From JAJRPT01 sp965661945 (GTDB lineage: Bacteria > Bacteroidota > Ignavibacteria > Kapaibacteriales > UBA2268), in NCBI GenBank assembly GCA_965661945.1, contig CBFIFP010000001.1, positions 930,001 to 994,000 on the forward strand: 64,000 nucleotides of DNA, read 5' to 3'. The position numbers and the translations under genes were made by a program. Within the stretch, counting starts at the first letter, position 1; every line of letters begins with the position of its first letter. The notes under the pieces were generated by a model. It was not told the DNA's origin, ran no database searches, and saw only the letters and a program-made list of their open reading frames with translations. Positions 9,180 to 18,317 of the stretch are shown in pieces.

Positions 9180-9540
9180 TTTAGAAAGTCCTCTCGTCGT
9201 TTAAAATGCTAATTACTTCGTTTCAAACACTCCTTCCGCCGTTTCAAATGCTTAATTTACTTTCTCAAATGTTATTCATCTTTCTTCGAATGTTCTTTTG
9301 ATTGTCCTTTTAATTAAAATCAGTGGCGTAAAGACCATTCGAGAAGACGTAAAAGACATTATGAAAGGCGAAAAGGCCTCAAAGAATAGTTTTTACTAGG
9401 TTTTTGGGTTTTTGATAGTATTCTTGGGAAGTGATTTAGTAGTCGAGTAGGCGTAAAGACTATTCGAGAGGGTTTTCAGGGTGTATATTAGGTTGTTTTT
9501 GCTTGGGAAGAAGGTCATTTCGACTTCGCTCAACGACCTT
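9180..9540. repeat. Repeat-rich gene-free spacer with degenerate 21-bp units
   Basis: The 575-base gap between 9043 and 9617 has no plausible gene. Within it, 9325-9387 reads as three consecutive degenerate 21-base units (starting GGCGTAAAGACC, GACGTAAAAGAC and GGCGAAAAGGCC). A fourth copy at 9450 matches the first in 19 of 20 bases. The stretch 9190-9305 carries related units in the opposite orientation, for example TTCTCAAATGTTATTC and TTCTTCGAATGTTC. This spacer is clearly more GC-rich in places than nearby intergenic DNA. Its role is unknown. Confidence 0.6.
9511..9540. repeat. Interspersed-repeat-like inverted repeat
   Basis: AAGGTC and GACCTT flank a core TTCGACTTCGCTCAAC. The core (reverse complement GTTGAGCGAAGTCGAA) resembles a short intergenic repeat that I know recurs in many Bacteroidota and other genomes. 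It could form a hairpin in DNA or RNA. Confidence 0.5.
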
Positions 9541-9617
9541 GTTGTTTTCTTAAATGTCATTATCTTTTGCTCTAATTAACTTGCTGTATTCTTAAATTCT
9601 TTTGCTTTAAATTTAAT

Positions 9618-10064
9618 CTATTCTTCTTCACTCAACTTGAATTTTGTTGATTTTGAAATGAATGAGATGTAAGTAAGTAAGATTAAGCCGCTGTTTTGTA
9701 GTACTTTTGAAATTCCTACTTTTTCTTCTTTGATTGCTGAGAAACATCCGCAGCTTATGTCAAGTCCTCTTGCCCAAGCAATGATTACGCCTATAGTGAA
9801 AATAATTAATAAAATGCCCGCGATGAAAGAATTTGCTCTTACTTTGATTCCTATAAGTAACATAAATCCAACAACAAACTCAATCCAAGGCAAAATAATG
9901 GCAGGAATGTTTAAGAGGTAAGTAGGGAGCAAGTCGTAGTTGCCTATTTCGTTGGCAAAGCCCTTGGGGTCAAGGATTTTAGTAACACCAACAACAATGA
10001 ACATAGTTCCAACGATTATTCTAGCAATTAAAGACAGGTAAGGATTATTTTTTAACATTTCCAT
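9618..10064 (-). CDS. DoxX/MauE-family inner-membrane protein
   Basis: A 148-aa integral membrane protein with four predicted helices (about residues 12-30, 50-70, 78-98 and 122-138). The first helix region carries RIIVGTMFIVVGVTKILDP, typical of DoxX-like proteins. The motif ISCGCF near residue 105 is characteristic of the MauE-like branch, which is linked to disulfide or redox handling. The exact reaction is not known for this branch. ATG at residue 1 and another at residue 3 are both possible, with no strong ribosome-binding site for either. It is divergent from the phosphohexomutase gene, with about 60 bases between them. Confidence 0.8.
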   Translation of the reverse strand: MEMLKNNPYLSLIARIIVGTMFIVVGVTKILDPKGFANEIGNYDLLPTYLLNIPAIILPWIEFVVGFMLLIGIKVRANSFIAGILLIIFTIGVIIAWARGLDISCGCFSAIKEEKVGISKVLQNSGLILLTYISFISKSTKFKLSEEE

Positions 10065-10125
10065 TTTATTTTCTTTTTGTTTGTTAATTTTGAATTAGAC
10101 TTTTAACCAAAAAATATATTGTATT

Positions 10126-11481
10126 ATGGCAATTATTCGTTCGATTTCTGGATTAAGAGGGCAGTTTGGTAGCGGACTGACGCCTCAACTAATAAGTAAC
10201 TACGCATTTTCTTATCATAAAGTTATGCCAAAAGGAAAGATTATCATTGGAAAAGATGGTAGATTAGGAAGCTCTTGGATAGAAAAGTGCTTGATTGGGA
10301 CTCTTGAGTCTCTGGGGCGAGATCTAGTGATTTTAGGAACGGTTCCAACGCCTACGGTTCAGTATTTTTCGGAGAAGACTGAAGCAATAGGAGGAATAGT
10401 TATAACAGCTTCGCATAACCCTCAAGATTGGTGTGGGTTGAAGTTCTTAGATGAGAATGGTGTATTTCTAAATCAAGAAAAGAATGAAGAACTTTGGAAT
10501 GTTTTAGATAGTAATAAGTACGATTTTCCTGAATTAGTAATTGCTAAAACAGAATATCTGGAGAATGCAATCGATGCTCACATAGATGCGGTTTTGGAAT
10601 TAGAAATTATAAAAGAAAATGATACAATTAGTAAAATAAAGAATAAGAAACTGAAAGTTGTAGTTGATGCTGTGAATTGTTCTGGGTCAGTTATTATTCC
10701 AAAATTGCTAAGAAAATTAGGATTTGAGGTTGTAGAATTATTTTGCGAGGGGAATGGAGTATTTATTCACACGCCAGAACCAATTCCAGATAATTTGGAG
10801 AAGCTAAGCGAGGAGGTTTACTCACAAGAAGCGGATTTTGGATTAGCAATAGACCCAGACGCAGACAGATTAGTAGTAATCGATGAGAATGGCGAGCCAA
10901 TTGGTGAAGAAAAAACAGTGGTACTTGCAACAAAAGCGATATTTGATTATTACAAAGATAAAAAAGATTTGATTGCAACTGTTAATCTATCAAGTTCGAG
11001 AATGGTTGAAGATATAGCATTGACTTATGGGGCAAAGATAGAGAGGTCCGCTGTAGGTGAGATAAATGTTGTAGAAATGATGAAGAGTAACGGCTCAATA
11101 ATCGGGGGTGAAGGCAGTGGTGGAGTTATATTCCCAGAGTCTCACTATGGTCGCGATAGTATGGTTGGAACTGCTTTGTTGAGTTATTTGATTTCAAATT
11201 CAGATAAAACTATGAGCGAGTTATCGGAAGATTTTCCAAGTTATGAAATTGTAAAAACAAAGTTTACATTTGAGAAGGATTTTAGTGTTTTAATTAATGA
11301 TGTAAAAAAAGAATTTGAAGGTGGAAGTTTTAACTTGGATGACGGAATAAGAATTGACTTTGCTCAGTCTTGGGTTCAGGTGCGCCGAAGTAACACCGAG
11401 CCAATAATTAGAATTATTTCAGAAGCAAAAAGTAAAAACGAGTGTGAAGATTTGATTAGTAGAATAAGTAAGTTGTTGTAA
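10126..11481 (+). CDS. Phosphohexomutase, GlmM/ManB-like
   Basis: Alpha-D-phosphohexomutase superfamily. It moves a phosphate between C1 and C6 of a hexose, most likely glucosamine-phosphate for cell-wall precursors, or mannose/glucose-phosphate. All four active-site loops are visible: catalytic Ser96 in TASHNP (94-99), the metal site DPDADR (243-248), the sugar-binding loop GGEGSGG (327-333), and the phosphate-binding RRSNTEPIIR near the C-terminus. The length of 451 aa is normal. Sequence alone does not settle the sugar; archaeal and Bacteroidota GlmM enzymes look similar. It ends directly at the recQ start, so the two are probably cotranscribed. Confidence 0.88.
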   Translation: MAIIRSISGLRGQFGSGLTPQLISNYAFSYHKVMPKGKIIIGKDGRLGSSWIEKCLIGTLESLGRDLVILGTVPTPTVQYFSEKTEAIGGIVITASHNPQDWCGLKFLDENGVFLNQEKNEELWNVLDSNKYDFPELVIAKTEYLENAIDAHIDAVLELEIIKENDTISKIKNKKLKVVVDAVNCSGSVIIPKLLRKLGFEVVELFCEGNGVFIHTPEPIPDNLEKLSEEVYSQEADFGLAIDPDADRLVVIDENGEPIGEEKTVVLATKAIFDYYKDKKDLIATVNLSSSRMVEDIALTYGAKIERSAVGEINVVEMMKSNGSIIGGEGSGGVIFPESHYGRDSMVGTALLSYLISNSDKTMSELSEDFPSYEIVKTKFTFEKDFSVLINDVKKEFEGGSFNLDDGIRIDFAQSWVQVRRSNTEPIIRIISEAKSKNECEDLISRISKLL

Positions 11482-13719
11482 ATGTTGAATCCACAAATAG
11501 TTTTAAATAAGTTTTTCAATTATAGTGATTTCCGCTCAGGTCAGTTGGAGATTATAAAATCAATACTTGCTGGACAAGACACAATGGCAGTTATGCCAAC
11601 AGGTGGAGGTAAATCTTTATGTTACCAGATACCAGCTCTTTTAATGGAAGGCACAACCATTGTGATTTCCCCGTTAATTTCACTAATGAAAGACCAAGTA
11701 GATACATTGCTTCAGAAAAAAATACCAGCAGCATTTATTAATTCATCTCAATCAAATGATGAGATGGCGGGGATACTCCATCAACTTAAAAATAATAATA
11801 TAAAATTGCTTTATCTTGCTCCGGAGCGAATAGAAAGCAAGAGCTTTATAGAGCAATTGAAGTATTTATCTGTGCCAATGATTGCAATTGATGAGGCGCA
11901 TTGTATTTCGGAATGGGGACATGATTTTAGACCTTCATACAGGAAGGTGCATACACTTAAAGAGATATTACCAAGTGCAATAGTTTCGGCTTTTACTGCA
12001 ACTGCAACAGAAGATGTTCAAGAAGATATAGTTCGCACTCTTAAATTAAGAAAGCCCCAAGTTTTTATTAGAGGTTTTGATAGACCAAACTTAACTTATA
12101 TAGTTAAGGAATCAAAAGATAAGTCATCTGATATAATCAAAATGACCGCTGGCTTAAATGGTTCTGCGATTATTTATGCTGGAAGCAGGAAAAGAGTTGA
12201 AAGCACTTATGCTGATATTAAGAAATTTAATAGTAAAGCAACTTATTACCACGCTGGGCTTAATGAGAAATTCAGAAAAATACAACAAGAAAGATTTATA
12301 AATAATGAAAGCAATATAATAGTAGCAACTAATGCATTTGGAATGGGAATAGATAAGCCAGATGTAAGGAAAGTTTTTCATATAGATTTAACTGGAACTC
12401 TGGAGAGTTATTATCAGGAATCTGGAAGAGCAGGAAGGGATAATAAAGAATCGGATTGTGTTCTTTTGTATAACACAGGTGATAGGGGTTTGCAAGATTA
12501 TTTTATAAATATGACTTATCCTCAGTTTGATGATATTATAAAAGTTTATAATTTTTTATATGATAAAACTAAAACAAAAGTTGGTCAGACATCAATATCA
12601 GGTTATTCAGGAAATTATAGCAATCTTGCTTTAGATACAAAATTACCTTTTTATGCTGTTCAAAATATTATTTCTATATTTGAAAAATATGGAGTTGTAA
12701 GTTCAGGAAAAGCTACAAACTGGGCTTATATAAAAATTAATAGTGATAGTAGTTTTGTTAAAGAATATTATAATCAAACTTCAGAGGAAAACAAACCGGT
12801 TTTAGAGGCATTTTTAAGAAGCGTGAGTGTAAATCAAAGAAACGATTATAGTATTGTTTATTTTGATGAATTATTACGCAAATACTCTCTTCTAAAAGAT
12901 AATTTAGATAAAGCAATACATTCTTTTCAATATAATGGAATTATCGATTTTAGGGGATATAAGCCAGTTGAATCAATTTCATTATTACTTCCGAGATATG
13001 ATAATAAAAATATCCCAATAAATTTTGAAGACTTATTAAAACGAAAAAAGAATGCAATTAGTAAATTAAATAAAGTAGAAGAATATGCTCAAACTAATAA
13101 ATGTAAAAGAAACTTTTTACTTGCATATTTTGGGGAGATTAGAGAGCATAATTGTAATAAATGTTCTTCGTGTTTGGATAAAAAAACTATCAACACTGAA
13201 AGTATAATATTTATTAAAAATAAATTAAAGGGATTAATCGAAGAAACTGGTAAGAATTTTTCTAAATCACTATCATGGAAGATATTAAGTGGGAGTAAAT
13301 CACGAGAGATATATTCAAATAATTTTCACTATTTAACATCTTATAACTCATTATTAGAAATAACAAGAAATGAGTTTGATAAGGTTTGGGGTGAGATTAG
13401 TTCAAATCAAAAGTTAAGTCAGGATAAAAATTCTTATACAAATGATATTGAAACTATAAAAATGCTTGTTAGCTCAAAGAAATCTTTGGAAGAAATTATT
13501 ATTTCCACAAAATCTAAAAAAGCACAATTGATATTAGAACTCCATAAAATTACGAATTTACTATCTGTTGAAGATTTATTTCCGAATATTAACTACTTTG
13601 AGTTAAAGCAATATTACTTATCAAATCCAAATATAAACGTTAGAGATTTACAATTTTTGTTTAACAATCAGTATGATTTTAATGAGTGTAAATTAATAAT
13701 AGATATTTTAAAGAAGTGA
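11482..13719 (+). CDS. recQ: ATP-dependent DNA helicase RecQ
   Basis: A 3'-5' superfamily 2 helicase acting in recombination and replication-fork repair. The 745-aa chain shows Walker A TGGGKS (40-45), the DEAH box (137-140) followed by the RecQ-specific aromatic-rich loop SEWGHDFRPSY, motif V/VI residues (TNAFGMGIDKPDV, QESGRAGRD), and a zinc-binding subdomain with four Cys around residues 545-572. After the RQC region, a helical C-terminal section of about 170 residues follows, consistent with an HRDC or helix-turn-helix type tail that I cannot assign exactly. The start abuts the stop of the phosphohexomutase gene, suggesting translational coupling. Confidence 0.93.
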   Translation: MLNPQIVLNKFFNYSDFRSGQLEIIKSILAGQDTMAVMPTGGGKSLCYQIPALLMEGTTIVISPLISLMKDQVDTLLQKKIPAAFINSSQSNDEMAGILHQLKNNNIKLLYLAPERIESKSFIEQLKYLSVPMIAIDEAHCISEWGHDFRPSYRKVHTLKEILPSAIVSAFTATATEDVQEDIVRTLKLRKPQVFIRGFDRPNLTYIVKESKDKSSDIIKMTAGLNGSAIIYAGSRKRVESTYADIKKFNSKATYYHAGLNEKFRKIQQERFINNESNIIVATNAFGMGIDKPDVRKVFHIDLTGTLESYYQESGRAGRDNKESDCVLLYNTGDRGLQDYFINMTYPQFDDIIKVYNFLYDKTKTKVGQTSISGYSGNYSNLALDTKLPFYAVQNIISIFEKYGVVSSGKATNWAYIKINSDSSFVKEYYNQTSEENKPVLEAFLRSVSVNQRNDYSIVYFDELLRKYSLLKDNLDKAIHSFQYNGIIDFRGYKPVESISLLLPRYDNKNIPINFEDLLKRKKNAISKLNKVEEYAQTNKCKRNFLLAYFGEIREHNCNKCSSCLDKKTINTESIIFIKNKLKGLIEETGKNFSKSLSWKILSGSKSREIYSNNFHYLTSYNSLLEITRNEFDKVWGEISSNQKLSQDKNSYTNDIETIKMLVSSKKSLEEIIISTKSKKAQLILELHKITNLLSVEDLFPNINYFELKQYYLSNPNINVRDLQFLFNNQYDFNECKLIIDILKK

Positions 13720-13750
13720 TAGTATAAGAGTCAATTGAGAATTTGCAATT

Positions 13751-14353
13751 TTATTCGATTATCATTTTATAATAAAATTTGAAACAAAGAGATGTGAAAT
13801 CATCATTATTAAGTTCATATTTTTGAATTCCAAAGCTTTTACGATATGAAACTCCTAATCCTAAATGTGCTTTTTGCCAAATACGAATGTCTAAATCTAA
13901 GCTTGGTTCTATAAAAGTGTACCAGTCACCATTGGGGTCTGAAAAAATACCCAAAGCATTATTAGTTAGGTTAACTCTTCCTGCGCCAATTAGAAAGACA
14001 GGAGATAGTTTGATATTTTTATGAATTTTAATGTAATATCCAAGATTAAAAAAACCATTTGTATATCTAATGTAAGTGTTGTTAAATTCATCAACTTTAA
14101 AACTATCAAAAAGAACAGCGTATATTCCACCACCTAAAATTAAATTAGATTTTTTAATAACTCCAAAGGAAAGCATACCCTCTGCACCTTGATGGCTATT
14201 AATTTCAAGCAGATTTAAGCCAAGTGAAAGGTAAGCTCTATCATCAGTTTCATTTGCTGATGATTTATTTTCATATCTATCAGGTCTTCCTCCAGGTAAG
14301 ACTTGAGAAGATGAAAAACTATAAAACAATAATATTAAAATAATATATTTCAT
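13751..14353 (-). CDS. Putative outer-membrane protein
   Basis: A 200-aa exported protein. The signal peptide ends SSSQ at residue 17. The mature part is rich in alternating polar/hydrophobic strands (LGLNLLEIN, NLGYYIKIHKNIKLSPVFLIGAGRV, HLGLGVSYRKS) and closes with LCFKFYYKMIIE. This suggests an eight- to ten-stranded barrel. The ATG directly follows the stop of the ZIP transporter gene, so the two form an operon. No specific family was recognised. It might serve metal passage or sensing in view of its neighbour, but that is speculation. Confidence 0.6.
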   Translation of the reverse strand: MKYIILILLFYSFSSSQVLPGGRPDRYENKSSANETDDRAYLSLGLNLLEINSHQGAEGMLSFGVIKKSNLILGGGIYAVLFDSFKVDEFNNTYIRYTNGFFNLGYYIKIHKNIKLSPVFLIGAGRVNLTNNALGIFSDPNGDWYTFIEPSLDLDIRIWQKAHLGLGVSYRKSFGIQKYELNNDDFTSLCFKFYYKMIIE

Positions 14354-15160
14354 TTATAACTTAAATAATAATAAACTTAGTGCCATAACACCCATACCAC
14401 AAATAAATCCATATATTGATTTATGCCCATTATCAAATTCTCTTGCTGTTGGGATTAACTCATCAATTGAAATAAAAACCATAATACCACCTACAGCAGC
14501 AAAAACAATTCCAAAAGTAAAATCATTAAAATAAGGTAACAAAATTAGAAAACCAATTAATGCTCCAATTGGTTCGGATAGTCCGGATGAGAAAGAATAC
14601 CAAAATGCCTTTGTTTTATTTCCAGTTGCATAAAAAATTGGAACTGAAACCGCAATTCCCTCTGGAATGTTGTGGATAGCAATTGCTATTGCGATAGGAA
14701 CTCCTAATGTTGGGTCAGCGACACCAGCCATAAAAGTTGCTAAGCCCTCTGGAAAGTTATGAATAGCAATTGCAATTGCTGTAAATAATCCCATTCTCAT
14801 TAGTTTTTTATTTTTTAATTCATCATGAGAGATTTCCTCTACGAAGTGAATTTCATGAGGGTTTTCAGCACTTGGAATAAGAGCATCGATGATTAAAATA
14901 ACAAGGATTCCACCAAAAAAAGAAAGAACTGTATAAATTTCTCCGTTAGTTTCTCCTGCTGCCGAAACAAGGGATTGTTTTGCTTTGAAAAAAATCTCAA
15001 CAAAAGAAACATAAACCATAACCCCAGCTGAAAAACCTAAAGCAAAAGATAATACATTTCTATTAGTTTTGGAAGTAAAAATAGCAATGGCACTTCCAAT
15101 TCCAGTAGATAATCCTGCAAATAATGTTAAACCAAATGCAAATAGTATATTATCTTCCAT
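14354..15160 (-). CDS. zupT: ZIP-family metal transporter, ZupT-like
   Basis: An inner-membrane divalent-metal importer (zinc, and often iron, manganese or cobalt in this family). Eight helices are predictable over 268 aa. The paired metal-site motifs are HNFPEG (134-139) and HNIPEG (163-168), exactly as in ZupT, and a His/Glu-containing cytoplasmic loop (about 100-115) precedes them. I chose the ATG giving MEDNILFAFG. The longer reading, 11 codons upstream, would start inside the minus-strand terminator stem and has no signal. The next gene on the strand begins one base after this stop. Confidence 0.9.
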   Translation of the reverse strand: MEDNILFAFGLTLFAGLSTGIGSAIAIFTSKTNRNVLSFALGFSAGVMVYVSFVEIFFKAKQSLVSAAGETNGEIYTVLSFFGGILVILIIDALIPSAENPHEIHFVEEISHDELKNKKLMRMGLFTAIAIAIHNFPEGLATFMAGVADPTLGVPIAIAIAIHNIPEGIAVSVPIFYATGNKTKAFWYSFSSGLSEPIGALIGFLILLPYFNDFTFGIVFAAVGGIMVFISIDELIPTAREFDNGHKSIYGFICGMGVMALSLLLFKL

Positions 15161-15183
15161 ATTATATTTTCTATAATAAATAC

Positions 15184-15218
15184 AAAAAATCAACCCATAT
15201 AAAATGGATTGATTTTTT
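15184..15218 (-). terminator. Rho-independent terminator after the DUF1573 gene
   Basis: Fourteen-base arms, 15184-15197 and 15205-15218, flank a 7-base loop. The one imperfect pair is G-U in the minus-strand transcript, so the stem is complete in that direction, and six T follow. It separates the DUF1573 gene from the zupT-like gene and supports the shorter start of the latter. Confidence 0.82.
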
Positions 15219-15233
15219 GTTATTTATAAATTT

Positions 15234-15965
15234 TTACTTTGCATTGTAAATTGGCGACTCATTAACGCTACCATACCCATTAATTTCAATCAACTTATGG
15301 TCTGGATGGTCTGAACTTAATTTAATGTTACTTTTAAAGTATCCAGTAGATTGAGGAGTAACTTTTACTTTTATATCAATCTTTTGACCTGGTGCTATTA
15401 CAGCATCATTATTTAAAACTTCACCTTTGCTTGAGATAAAACTAACAATCATGTAAGATGGTTCATGAGCAGTTTTGCTAATTTTCATTGGGATTTTATC
15501 ATTATTGAAAAGTGAAACAGTAGCCATTGACTCTTTACCAACTTGTAATTCTTTAAATCTGATATAAGAATTCGGCTCAATTTTTAACATTTCAATAACA
15601 TTAGCAGTAATAGTTAACATCTTATTTGGAACTGCAGGGTCATTTGAAGCAATTCTTATTGATTTAGAAATTTTTCCGCCGTTACTAATTTTCAAAGTAA
15701 CATCAACATTTGCTGTCTCACCGGGCTTTAATCTGTCTTTATCAAGAGGAGCTGTTGTACACCCGCAAGAAGGTTTTACGTTCTGCACAATAAGTTCTTT
15801 ATCGCCAGAATTTTTGATTTTAATAGTGGCTTTCAAAGGACCTTCAGATAGTCTAACATCCCCCCAGTTATAGACATCACCACCAACTATTTCTATCTTC
15901 GGCTGTGCAAAAGCAGAAAGTGATAATAGAACGATTGCTGCTATAATTATAGTAAATTTTCTCAT
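15234..15965 (-). CDS. DUF1573 domain exported protein
   Basis: A 243-aa protein with a signal peptide ending AFAQ (residue 21). Residues about 30-125 are a DUF1573 domain, shown by 'VYNWGDVRLSEGPLKATIKIKNSGDK' style strands and the hallmark VKPSCGCTTAPL. It is an immunoglobulin-like ASH/MSP-type fold. A second Ig-like segment (130-235) has 'VTPQSTGYFKSNIKLSSDHP'. Proteins like this are abundant in the periplasm or on the surface of Bacteroidota, but their job is unproven. It is divergent from the next plus-strand operon and followed by its own terminator. Confidence 0.85.
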   Translation of the reverse strand: MRKFTIIIAAIVLLSLSAFAQPKIEIVGGDVYNWGDVRLSEGPLKATIKIKNSGDKELIVQNVKPSCGCTTAPLDKDRLKPGETANVDVTLKISNGGKISKSIRIASNDPAVPNKMLTITANVIEMLKIEPNSYIRFKELQVGKESMATVSLFNNDKIPMKISKTAHEPSYMIVSFISSKGEVLNNDAVIAPGQKIDIKVKVTPQSTGYFKSNIKLSSDHPDHKLIEINGYGSVNESPIYNAK

Positions 15966-16061
15966 TTTATTACTCCAAATTTTTTATTTAATTGTGTTTT
16001 TCGTAAAATTGTTATTATTAAAGTACCAATTTAAGAAATTATTTTAAAAAAAGTTCAAAAA

Positions 16062-18317
16062 TTGATAAAACTCATAATTCATATACTAATTTTTTTCGTG
16101 TTTGTTTCAATAAATTTATCCTCACAAATTAGGATTTATCCGAAATTGAATCAAAGCGATACAATTGACTTCGGAATCAGGTATTACCAGAACGACGAAG
16201 TTGTTCGCTATGTTACTATTGAAAATAATTCAGAAGATACTCTTTTTATCGGAGAGGTTGCTCCAACATTTGCAACTGTTTTTGCTTCTGGATATGGCGA
16301 TACACACTTTTCATTTGTCAAAAGGTCAAACAGTTCGCAAAGATTTAATCCTAATACTAAAACAGATGTAGCTTTAAGATTTTTCGACCATCCGGACCTA
16401 CCCTCTAATCAAAGAATTGGAGAAATGGGTTCATTTTTGCTTATTGGATTAGCTAAAGACCTAAATAACCCTAATAGCTTAGTATATAAAGATACTTTCT
16501 TTTTATATGGAGTTTCTTCTAACTTGTTTTTTGATATTTATAAAGATACAGTTTCATTTGGAAATGTTTTTATTGATTCAGATAATTTACTTACTCGTGA
16601 GATTATTTTAAGGAATAATTCTCCGAATCCATTTATTGATGTAACAAAAGCAGATTTCGAGGTTGTAACTTCAATAACAAAAGGTGAGGAATTTTTTGTT
16701 GATGGGTTGGAATTACCTTTAAAATTAGCAAGTAGGACTAATCCAGGACAAGACCCTGAATTAGCAAGGGTCCGATATAAACCCAAGGATAAAGGTGCAG
16801 ATACTGCATTATACACTTTCAGAGGTGAGATAACTGGCAGCCAAAAAGATACTATAATTGATAGAACATGCCTTATAAGTGGATTTGGCATTGATTTTAG
16901 CTATGGGCTTGTTAGTTCCAATTTCCCTATAAGTAATTCGCCAATTTCTATAAATTTGGGAGATGTGAAAACAAATGAAGTAATAGATATAAATGCAATA
17001 ATCCAAAACCTTTCGAATATTGATTTTGAATTGGTAAATGCAACTTTTTCTGATGATTTTATATCCTCAACATTTTCAGACTTCGATAATAATCTTTCAA
17101 TTGATGAAACTTTAAATTTATCCTTCAAATTTAAAACAAATTCAAAAGGACTTTTTACAACTCAGCTTTTAATTGAAACTGATTTAAAAGACAAAGGTAT
17201 TGGTGGTTTCCAGGAAAACAAACATAAGTATATAAAAGTAAATGTTTTGGGTAGAGGAATAGAACCAAGATTAAATATTGGAGTTGATACCCTTGATTTG
17301 GGAATAATTTCCTCTTATGGTTCATGCGAAAGTATTCGGGAAATTGAAATTCCATTAAGAAATTCTGGAAATTACGATTTAGAGATTCTTGACTTTGGAA
17401 CTAACGATAATATAAATTATTTAATAAATATTGAGGAAAATAAATTTATAATACCTGAGAATGAATTTGCTAGATTAAAACTAATTTTCTCTCCAAGTGA
17501 TGTAAATGCTTATGGGGAATATTATGTTGATGTTTATCTTGTTACTAATCAATCAAAACCAAATGATACAGTTAGATTTACTGCTAAAATTAATTTAGTA
17601 AGAGCAGGTGATGTTGACTTAAGAATACCTAATATTAATTTTAAACCAGGTAATAAAATTAAAGTGCCAATTTTAATTGCTCAAGGAAACATCGATATTA
17701 GTAATCAATTTAATTTTACACTTTCTTATGACCCTTCTTTGATAAGATTAAATTCTTTTACTACTACTAATACAGCTTCCGAAAATACTGATAATCTTAT
17801 ACAAATAAATGGTAAAGAAGGTAGAAAAGATATAAACATTATAAAACCAACACCAATGTTTTTTAATGATTCTGATACACTAATTAATTTTATTTTTGAT
17901 ACTTATGTCGGATATGATAGAGAATCAAGTATTATTATAGAAAATCCTAAATTTGCTGATGCAAATTGTGATGATTTATTCCCAATAACTATTAGCTCTG
18001 GTAGAGTAAGGGCTGATTCTTTAGCAAATATAGATGAGATATTTTATGATTTCAGCGGAATTATAGTTATACCTCAATCGCAGATACCTGCCAATGATTT
18101 CGTTGTTTATAAGATTAAAAGTAATCTTGAAAATACTTTAGTATCTATAAAATTAATTAATTTAAATTCTAAGGTATTACAAGAGAAGTCGATTGTTTTA
18201 AACAAAAATGAAAGCGAAATATTTTTTAATTTAAGCGAAATAACATCTGGATCGTATTACATACATATTTCATACTTAGATAAAATTAAAGTTTTACCAT
18301 TAAATGTAATTAAATGA
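16062..18317 (+). CDS. Exported choice-of-anchor-D / cohesin-like surface protein
   Basis: A 751-aa exported protein. The start must be the TTG giving MIKLIIHILIFFVF, because the signal peptide (ending LSSQ, residue 22) begins there. Several ASH/anchor-D type Ig-like domains follow (about 35-130, 160-275, 290-400 and 405-505). A region from about 515 to 650 resembles a cohesin-like fold, with 'KVPILIAQGNIDISNQFNFTLS', 'SYDPSLIRL' and a closing 'SSGRVRADS'. The final 75 residues look like a weak T9SS-type sorting domain (VSIKLINLNSKVLQEKS, ITSGSYYIHI). Its stop overlaps the next start as ATGA, so it heads a four-gene operon with an outer-membrane protein, a DUF3108 protein and a LolA-like protein. 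Confidence 0.7.
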   Translation: MIKLIIHILIFFVFVSINLSSQIRIYPKLNQSDTIDFGIRYYQNDEVVRYVTIENNSEDTLFIGEVAPTFATVFASGYGDTHFSFVKRSNSSQRFNPNTKTDVALRFFDHPDLPSNQRIGEMGSFLLIGLAKDLNNPNSLVYKDTFFLYGVSSNLFFDIYKDTVSFGNVFIDSDNLLTREIILRNNSPNPFIDVTKADFEVVTSITKGEEFFVDGLELPLKLASRTNPGQDPELARVRYKPKDKGADTALYTFRGEITGSQKDTIIDRTCLISGFGIDFSYGLVSSNFPISNSPISINLGDVKTNEVIDINAIIQNLSNIDFELVNATFSDDFISSTFSDFDNNLSIDETLNLSFKFKTNSKGLFTTQLLIETDLKDKGIGGFQENKHKYIKVNVLGRGIEPRLNIGVDTLDLGIISSYGSCESIREIEIPLRNSGNYDLEILDFGTNDNINYLINIEENKFIIPENEFARLKLIFSPSDVNAYGEYYVDVYLVTNQSKPNDTVRFTAKINLVRAGDVDLRIPNINFKPGNKIKVPILIAQGNIDISNQFNFTLSYDPSLIRLNSFTTTNTASENTDNLIQINGKEGRKDINIIKPTPMFFNDSDTLINFIFDTYVGYDRESSIIIENPKFADANCDDLFPITISSGRVRADSLANIDEIFYDFSGIIVIPQSQIPANDFVVYKIKSNLENTLVSIKLINLNSKVLQEKSIVLNKNESEIFFNLSEITSGSYYIHISYLDKIKVLPLNVIK

